Assembly (NCBI RefSeq): GCF_025602895.1
Contig: NW_026516236.1
Coordinates: forward strand, 393,621-457,620
DNA length: 64,000 nucleotides
Origin: Polychytrium aggregatum
Taxonomy: Eukaryota; Chytridiomycota; Chytridiomycetes; Polychytriales
Direction: 5' to 3'
The position numbers and the translations under genes are program-made. The notes beneath the pieces are model-generated. The model did no database searches, was not told the DNA's origin, and saw nothing but the letters and a program-made list of their open reading frames with translations. This document shows positions 56,129 to 64,000 of the stretch, piece by piece. Position 1 is the stretch's first letter; the number at the start of each line of letters is the position of its first letter.

Positions 56129-59100
56129 TCAGTAGTATCGCGATGTTATAATTGCAGATTCGATGGGCAGATTCCTTACGAGTGTCTCGGAGTTGAGCTG
56201 CTTTTGAAACTTTTCCATCTGATCGGCCAGGACGCGCACAGTGCTCTTGGCGAATTGATCCAGCTGAGATTAAAAATCGGATTGGAGATGAGCACCGATT
56301 TTGTTTGTCGGGACGGTGTTGGCTCAGAGACTGAGTGACTCTACTTTGCCCACTGCGCTGCCACAGTGGCTGCGATATCGCTGGCTTGTGAGCGTGTGCG
56401 GCGAACTAACACAAGAAGTGGGCTTTCGTTCAAATTATCCATACCTCACGCACCTTTTTCTTGGATTCAAGGCTAGTCGCCACCGGAGACGGTAGTATTA
56501 AACCCATCATGGCGACGGGCAGCTGGAGACTCGATGCTCGCAAGCTATGCTGCAGCGTCATCGTACTGTTGAAAAAGGAGTCTATTGATTCCTGGGTATT
56601 GAAGTAGAGCCTGCGAGTGACCATCAAAGACGTGAGCTCAGGTTATCTGTCCAGCTAATCGAGACATATCCACAAGCCGGCAGCGAAAGCAGCTCCGTAC
56701 CTGATGGCATCGGCTCGGTCCCTCTCATCGCAACAGTTGTCGTCAGACCATTCGATAGTCAGTTCGTATCCCTGATCCACTGAAAACAAGTGGCCAAATA
56801 TCGGCATCAGCGCATGCCAGTGGATTGGGGGCACATCGTGGATCAGTCGCAGCATCCGTTTGATGATGCACTGACGCCACAGCCTCTGCTCAAGCATATC
56901 GCTGTGCAAGAGCTCGACAAACAACAGCGCCACAAAAGCATGTGGAAAAACAAATCATGAAGTGAAAGTACACTCTGATTCTGGTACTTGGCAGTAGTAG
57001 TGACACAGCCATCGGGCAACAGAGGAGCGTCAAATCAGCCGGTCCACTCAAGTGCTTACATTCCGAACAGGTCATGCCAGATATGTCTCGAAGTGGGAGG
57101 GCCCACTTGAACAGGTACTGATTTGATGCCTTGAATCGTGATTTTTCAGCGCTCACGAGAATATCGCTGAAAATGAAGAGGTGCCGTGCCCTTCGTGCAG
57201 AAGCCAGGACATCTTTGGTTTCGGCCACGACAATCTCCGCGGCCTGGCACTGGCTGACGAGATGCCGGCCAGGAACATTTAGTTCCTGAAAATTATCAAT
57301 GTAACACCGTCAGCATAAATTTAGTGGCATTGAAATCTGTTTAAGAGCCAAAAGCGAGGTAGTGGGCCCACCACCGTTCATCCTTGCAGACCATCGCAAA
57401 GCCCTGCGGCCAATGGCTTACAAACGGGAGATCGTTGACGAAGCACTGCTCGAGATGGCTGAGCTGATCGGAGACACCCTTGCGCTCATTCAGATAGAGC
57501 ACGATATCGCTGAGATTCGAAACAGCCTCTTCCAGGTTCGTAAAGTCTGGATGGTGCCGTTCCGTGGCTTTCAGTAGTTCCTGGTTTGGGGAAGGTGAGA
57601 TATAGACCATGAGGCAGTGCAATAGCCACATACACCTGAGAAGATGGAGTGACTTTCCCGGGGCGATGTGCCTTGCGATAGTAGCAGCGTTTATGCACCC
57701 ATAATCGGGCCCTACCTGTAACAGTAGCTTATACCGTGGCAGCTGCTGAACGGGAGTGATGAGGAGGTCGTTGATGTTGACGAATCGTTTGCCGAGACGC
57801 TGGCCCATTGCCTGGTGACGAGAATCAATGGCGCGAATCATCAGTTTTCACGACCAGCGACAGAGAAGGCCACATTTCGCATATATCGCTTGTAAAAACG
57901 CCGCAGTGACGAGCGCGCGTATGCACGCAACAGCGGATTCGATTGAGGTACAGTGGCAGTCGGAGGGGTTACCAGGAGAAACAACTTGTATCCACCGTCA
58001 GATTGGGCCATACTTGAGAGCATGTCTTTTATCTTTTGGTAGTTGACGATGAAATCGGAATATATGACCATGTCAGGAGCCTGTGAATAGATATGGATAG
58101 GTGTAAGGACACAGGGGCGACATCTTCCGACTCTACAGCTGTCAACTGAGAGGCCCAACTGGCTCTGGACTGTTAGAATTGTACTTGATCGTGGCTTCGC
58201 TGGGGACTGAACTTCCAACGGCATACCTTGTTCGCGAAGATATCGCCGATCATCTGGTCGACATGCCAGCTGGACACACGCTGCTCCAGCTCCGAAAGCA
58301 GCGAGGCATTAAAGTCATGGATCCGATTGATCGGATCGAATATTGTTTCGAAATCCTCTTCGCTCATGATGTTTCGCCCCTCCTTCATTCTTTGACAAAT
58401 TGGCCGTATGTACTGCTGCTCAATCTTTGCGAGCCCACTGACGAAGGACCTTTCGATCTTGACAATCTCCTGCACCTTCATCATCCGAAATATGTGATTC
58501 CGGTACAGCTTGCGGGCACTTTCGCCTCTCCACAGCGCCTGGACCGTTGTAATTAGGGATACTTCAAAGGGGTTTGAGTTCCAGGAGTGACGATTGGGCG
58601 TCTGTTTTAACCGCAGATGCTCAAGTCAAATAGTGGATCGCGACTGGGAGAGTCACCGCTCTCATGCCTTACGCTCTCACAACAGCAGGCTCACGACACA
58701 GCGTCAGAACCGCAGTCTTGCAGGATGAGGCAATCAATAACAATCAGGATAAGGTAATCAATAACAATCAGGACGAGGAACTTACCGTTGTAGCGACATT
58801 AATCAATTGACTGCCACGAACATCTTGCGGCGCGGATGCTCGTGCCTTTGGCTGAACTCGCTCGTGTGCAGCCGTCAGCGCAAGCTCTGTCGCATCCGGT
58901 ACGATGGATGGGAGAGGCTTGCGCGCAGACAGCCGCCTTGGCATTTCATTCAAAGATGTCATTGATGTTGCGTTTGGTTCGTGTAGTGTAATAGACTGTA
59001 CCCGGGAGACGGGTCCAACAGATTCGCGGGACCTCTTTGACAGTGCCTTGTTTAGATTCTTGAGTTCTGCATTCTTGGCTTTGAGATCTTTGACTTCTTG

Positions 59101-60848
59101 TTTCGTTCGGAGGATTTCAAACTGCATCCGGCTCATCTCAGATTCCTTGGCCAAAAGCTTTTCTGACGATTCAGTCAGCTGTGCTTCAAGCTGCTGGGTT
59201 TGTGCAAGCGTTTGCGTGACGATTTCTTGAATGGAGCTCCTGACGGTGGAGTTCAGTGATACAAAATCTTTGACACAGCTCTGTTGGATGGGTAGCGGGT
59301 ATGGACATATGCGCCAGTGCGTAAGTAAATCATGGTATCCAGCTCAGCGGCAGGATTGGAGTAGCACGGAACTGAACGCCTAGCGACTGGGGTCATTGCA
59401 TCCAGTGCTGCCGCACTTACATCGTAACAGCGCTCGAGTATTTCAATGTCCATGACGACCCCAGGCGGCACCTGTCCTTCTGCTGACAGATGGTTCTTGA
59501 CGACTCTCAGCTCTTCAAGATTGCTTTGCATCACTGCTTTCATTGAGCCTAGCTTACTGACAACGCCGGCGAAATCCAGAGGCACACCCGAGTCTCCGTT
59601 TTGGGCGAGATCCAGAAGCGGATTGTAGAACTGCTCATTGAGCTCAACAAACTCCCCTCTGTTGTTGCACCGAATGGTGTCATAGTTTGAGTGGCCGAGG
59701 GGTGAATGTCGCTTGGGATAACGAACACTAGATTTGTTGCGGATGGATCCGATATCATAAGGAAGGCGCCCCTTCCGCTTTTCTGGAGCGGGCGATGAGT
59801 GGTCGAGACTTGCAAGCTTAACGACTCCGGCGTAGCTTCGCTTCAGAGTGTCGATAAAGCCACTCATAGAGCGTCCAAAGATCCCGTCAGGCTGCTCAAG
59901 CGCACCGGCGCTGCCGGGGGCTGATTTGGCCCTCGGAATCCGGATTGTGCCCAGCGAGTGAGGCACAAATTCGCCAGCGAGAGGCTCCTTGGTCGAACCC
60001 GAATCCTCGCTGTTCGGAGAGCTGAGGCTGCATACAGCCTCGCCAAGGACTCCTAGGGACATCCGAATTGCATCCTCGTATTCAGAGAGCATTTGGTAGA
60101 TCGTTGAGTGAGCGGCGGCGCTTGTCTGAGGGTTTTCGGGGTAGACTCGGTGCCTGTTTTGTCCCGCGGCGGGCATTGGGGATCTCTGACAGGTCATCGT
60201 GCGAGAGACGAGCAGAAAATCCATTGTGGCAAGGACCAGGGCCTGGTACTGCGACACGAGTGATGAAACACTTCCAAAGCGGTAGTGAACCGAGAGGCGG
60301 CTGGCGGTGTGGCATACAAGGGCGTGTGCTCTGGAAAGGCAAACGGGCACTTGATACTCGTGCATCTCGTGGATGGCAGCAGCCGAGACGGTGTTCTTGG
60401 CGGGTTCGTGCTCACTCATATCACCACCGGCTGCTGTCGGGAAGAGATCGCGCGACTGTTCTGATACTGGCGACTTGAGCGAGCACGGAGGACTGATTCT
60501 TGACTCGTCCGAGGCAGAGCCGGGTTGCGATCCGTGCGAGCTGGCTGGGGGAATAAAGAGATCCTCGAGAGGATGTCGAGAAGATTTGATTTGGACGGAC
60601 TCTCTGGCATTGCCCTGCGCCGGCGCATCGGCCGGCGCATCGGCTGCATGGGTGGAGCTTGATGATTCGGCTTCCGATTTGACATGGCGGGCTGAAGGCT
60701 TGGCGCGGGGTGATGCCAATGCAGTAGGATCCAGCAGCCGTAGTTTTCCCTTGGTCTTGATCATTGGACTGATCATTGGATTGATGCCTTGGGATGGGGC
60801 CGATATGGCAGAGGGGCAGTCGAAGAGGACAGAGGGGCCGCCGTCCAA
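56129..60848 (-). CDS. RhoGEF (DH domain) protein with probable PH domain
   Basis: Predicted guanine-nucleotide exchange factor for a Rho/Rac/Cdc42 GTPase. The first exon (60848-59421) codes for a long, partly disordered N-terminal region. A coiled coil follows (LEAQLTESSEKLLAKESEM... to KNLNKALSKRS, about 59250-58795). The DH domain runs from about 58485 to 57400: VQEIVKIERSFVSGL, NASLLSELEQRV, the signature LLITPVQQLPRYKLLL, then ELLKATERHHPDFTNLEEA. A PH-like segment (HLFIFSDILVSA) sits near 57180. The last exon ends ESAIITSRYY with TGA at 56129-56131. Junctions 59421, 58793 and the one at ALWRGESARKLYRN join in phase; exons in the PH and C-terminal parts are only approximate. The target GTPase cannot be told from sequence. 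Confidence 0.85.
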
Positions 60849-62040
60849 GCTTGGCTATTTTGAGGTGGATCACCAGACTCTTATGCTGCCCTGCAGGAGC
60901 GGCAGCCGAGCGGGGATGGTCGCTCGGGAGGTGTTGTAGGAGACTCCCGAGGCAACTCCGACAACACGAGACCAGCCTGGCCGAGGGCAGCCGGACGGGA
61001 TCGGGTTGTCCGAACTCCATCCAAGGTCCTCCGAGCGACAAGCCGCTGCTGAAATCTGGACATGGACATGCACGACGCTGGGCAGCCTCGAGACATCGAA
61101 CACCGTGAGTATTGCATGCATCGGGCATTGCATGCATCGGGTCGACTGCCGCGTGGTCTGCGGGAACTGTACCTGTCGAAGAACAGCATCGTTCAGACAC
61201 CATGCCAGAGGCTGGCTGCCCCGTCATGTGCAGTCTGGATGCAGGTCAGTTGCAAGGCGCGGCCGAGGTCAACCAGAACACTAATGAACCGCATTTGGTT
61301 GTAACAACACACCTCCAGAGCTCCAGAGCCAAGGCCGTTCCATCATCTCCCAAGGGTGGGAACTGGAGCAGGTGGCTGCTTCGCTTGCGGCAGTCCAGGG
61401 GGCTCTGCAATTGATCCGGGGTGAGTCACCCAGCTGCAGAACAACATCGCCCGAACACCAGCTGAATTCATGCTCCTCTACTGCCCAGCACAAATATACG
61501 ACATGCGGCTGAAGGCATCGTTGAATCTCGATGGGATGGGCGAGGGTTCTCGGGCTTCAGCGCCATCAAGGGCTGGGTCCTGTGCGGCATGTCCCGCCAG
61601 CTCAGGTCTGGATGTGCTGGACAGAACCATAATTGCCCAACAGCCCGGCTCATGAGTCAGCATGGGCGCTCACCCAGTTCGGCAAACTTTAACCGGCGGA
61701 TCAGTACCCGAGGTTGCGACTCGACCTCGGATGCGAAGCAACTGGACCGAAAGACCCCGATACCACTGCAAGAACATGATGACGCTCAGCGAGTGCTATT
61801 TGGCACAACTATTCGAATGCCTTGACAACAGCCGAGACAGAGCCACCTGCTTGCTCGGAGAGTGACGGAGAGGGCACGGTTTAAATAGCCCAGCACCGAT
61901 CGATCAATACCATCCATGCTTCATCAAAATGACATCCGAATGTCATTGGAAATCTATTCAAAATGCTTTTCAAATGTTTTAGCAAACGGACAATGCGACA
62001 TCGTGTCGATGCCATGCAGCAACCCCCACCACAGATACCC
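60849..62040. other. Intergenic region upstream of the RhoGEF gene
   Basis: About 1.2 kb. It has a small direct repeat of GCATGCATCGGG near 61115-61140 and otherwise only short frames. It is expected to contain the RhoGEF promoter. Confidence 0.45.
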
Positions 62041-62600
62041 TTACTTCCTCAACCCCCCTCCCAGAACACGACTGCGGATAGGCGGAGTGGATTTGAAGGT
62101 CTGCAGCGTCATCTCGGCGGCGTATTCGCTCTCGTTGGTACCAGCAGGCGTGGAGCGTCCCGATACGAGCGGCGTGGTGCGGGGTGCTTGAGGTGCGTGT
62201 CCCGACACCATGCGCCAAACTGTCCGGGGTACTGCATCGGCTCGGATCCATTGACTGGGATGGTGATGGATGTGGCGATGGAGGCTTTGAAGGGGCAGGC
62301 GATCTTGGAAGCTTGGCTGGAATGAATCAATGGCGGAGTAAGCATCATCGAAAGATTGAGGGCCTGCGAGACGATTCCCCACACCGCAATCCACAATCCA
62401 CAACCCACAATCCACAATCCACAATCCACGCATCCATGTTGGCGGGATGTATGATGGACTTGCCGGTGGCTGCATTGATGGCTTCGAGACTAAATTTGAG
62501 TGCTTCTACGTTCCAGCGTTCCGCCGGCTGGGTGTTTTTGACAACAACAATGGAGTTGTCGTGTTCTGGGTCAGTCAAGGCATGCGACTGACCCCCGCTG
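62041..62600 (-). CDS. Possible small gene of unknown function
   Basis: Two minus-strand stretches read like protein: HDNSIVVVKNTQPAERWN through LEAINAATGKSIIHPAN (about 62580-62440), and GTNESEYAAEMTLQTFKS ending at GGGLRK-stop (62041). Between them lie a heptanucleotide repeat and a frame change that an intron could explain. I recognise no family and could not fix a start. This may be spurious. Confidence 0.3.
62387..62428. repeat. 7-bp tandem repeat, six copies
   Basis: Six units of CAATCCA, the third as CAACCCA. Confidence 0.9.
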
Positions 62601-62879
62601 GGGGGCATGGGGTGAGGCACGGCCCTTCTTGGAATGATGCGACAGTGAATCGCCTTTGGACTGTGCGCTTGGGGCCCTGGGTCGGTGGAGAGAACCATCG
62701 AACAGGCGGGACACCCACTAAGACGCCATGCACCCTCCGCGCTAGTGTAGATATCCCTGAAACGTAGAGTGCGATAGGAGGAGTCTAAAGAGCAGATCCA
62801 ACATCTCGCAAATAGTGGAGCCCCTGCTCGCGCGAAGAATCAATGCAGAAGCCGGCCGCGCAGCTCCAGGAGATTTGGT

Positions 62880-63990
62880 TCAACAGCCGAGACCGATCTG
62901 GAAGTGGGCACCAAGTGTGGGATCGCGGATGATGGCGCTCTTACAAATACCGCGTCTATCACTACGTTCCTTGGTCCTCCCATGGTAAACGTTGCTGGCA
63001 TAACTCACTCCGCTAAGCAGTCGCACGTTTTCATATCCGCGCTCCACGAAAAAACGAATCATCGCGCTCGAAGTGCGCTCGTCCTCGTCGACGATCACAA
63101 TCAGAACACTAGGGGAGTTTTTGAGTCTCAGCACTTCGCCTGAGAACTGGAAGCTTCGCGAGAGAGTCGAAAAACCGGATAGTTTCTTGGATGTGACGAT
63201 ATGACTGAGGGCGAGGGCGGAATACGAGCATGTACGGGTCAGTTCAAAAAGCGAGCTCCATCGCTGGGATAATCGGGCTGCTCCAGCAGGATACACGGCG
63301 GCGGCTATCTGAAATGCCATGTTGCTGTCGTCGGAAACGGTCAAAAGTGCCCGCGGTATGGACCAAACCGTCCACGCGCCATGTGTCGTTCAGCCAAAGT
63401 GCACATACCATTCCTCAAACTCCGCGGGTTTCGCGCACATCGAGGATCAGCAGGTGGCAGCGCTGAGTGTGTCGGCTCAGTTGCATCGGACCTATGGGCG
63501 CCACCGTCGCTCTCGGCTGCGGACGCCATATCGGGCGTGATTGTCGGGCATGGGCTTTCATGATCCGGCTCATGTTTTTCGCGCGAGCTCTGACGGTCAG
63601 AGAGCGTTATCTGTCGCTTCAAGACGTTTGGCGTTTGGATTGGATTGTCTTTCCTTGACAAAGACGTCTTCCCAGTACTGAAAGTCGCACGTCTCAGCGC
63701 CTTGCAGCATCAGAGCAGCCAGTGCCTGTGTGTTAAGAAAGACTCAGCTCATGAAGCGCCCTCTGGCCACACTATCGACAAAGCGGTCAGGCCTTGTACC
63801 CGGGACTTATACCGGTCGGCATCAAGGCAATGTTCTTGGCGATCTTACCCGCGGCGTGAGCCTCTGAAAGGGCTCGTTGGACTTGGTGACAATGCCGTCT
63901 GTTGAGCCGAGCATACTCCATGTCAATCCGTCGGCTGTTGAGGTGGAACATGGGCGGCGACGTGACAGAATCGCCCACAAAGACATTGCC
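62880..63990 (-). CDS. Rhodanese-domain protein resembling CEP41 (structure partly resolved)
   Basis: CEP41 is a centrosome/cilium protein linked to tubulin glutamylation. The clearest block is VLIVIVDEDERTSSAM followed by FFVERGYENVRLLSG (about 63100-63009), which matches the CEP41 rhodanese core, where the usual active-site Cys is absent and DEDER stands in that place. A donor GTGAGT follows LLSG, and an acceptor near 62899 gives a short end IGLGC-stop at 62880. Upstream, CHLLILDVRE and PAEFEEW look like the rhodanese start but lie in different frames one base apart. Further right, MLQGAETCDFQYWEDVFVKE and an exon ending LTPR|GTAAG (about 63850) may be its 5' exons or part of another gene cut by the window edge. 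Confidence 0.5.
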
Positions 63991-64000
63991 GCAGACGAGG

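Overview
This window looks like nuclear DNA of a flagellated (zoosporic) fungus, most probably a chytrid (Chytridiomycota), with Blastocladiomycota as the alternative. An axonemal inner-arm dynein heavy chain and a CEP41-like ciliary protein imply a motile flagellum. A secreted GH18 chitinase and two GPI-anchored Crh-type GH16 wall transglycosylases imply a chitin/glucan wall. All recognised host genes are cut by short GT-AG introns, with some GC-AG introns and many very small exons. The assignment comes from gene content and translation alone; no search was run.

Layout, left to right. 65-4972 (+) is the 3' nine-tenths of tripeptidyl peptidase II. 5655-7959 (-) is a secreted GH18 chitinase. 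8589-14882 (+) is an Rdh54/Rad54B-type Swi2/Snf2 recombination translocase broken into dozens of small exons. 15822-30898 (+) is a complete DNAH3/7/12-type dynein heavy chain. 31151-33509 (-) is COX15, heme A synthase. 34220-36066 and 37154-38931 (both -) are tandem GH16 Crh paralogs with matching exon structure. 41986-43432 (+) is a protein I do not recognise. 45081-47920 is a transposon remnant carrying an intact Fanzor (eukaryotic TnpB-like RNA-guided nuclease) gene. 48453-50187 (+) is a bacterial-type MscL mechanosensitive channel with a 280-bp pentanucleotide array in one intron. 51001-51832 (-) is PAM16/TIM16. 52084-55812 is a 3.7-kb element bounded by inverted repeats, holding a second, frameshifted Fanzor and a decayed Tc1/mariner-like transposase. 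56129-60848 (-) is a RhoGEF (DH plus probable PH) protein. 62880 to the window end (-) is a rhodanese-domain, CEP41-like gene, cut by the window edge or next to another partial gene.

Most host genes are unrelated housekeeping, wall and flagellar functions and do not form one pathway. The most interesting system is the Fanzor pair. Both copies encode an N-terminal zinc knuckle of identical CX2CX4HX7C spacing, a RuvC-like nuclease with the glutamate in the rearranged Fanzor position, and a zinc ribbon. Both sit next to a shared 28-bp terminal repeat and to full or residual Tc1/mariner transposase, so Fanzor is a passenger of a Tc1/mariner-type transposon here. Hairpins between the intact ORF's conserved 3' end and the terminal repeat are a candidate guide (omega) RNA.

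The second theme is extreme microexons. Exons of 6, 7, 10, 12, 14, 16 and 17 nt are each supported by phase-perfect joining into conserved protein motifs. One of them carries the codons around the chitinase catalytic glutamate.
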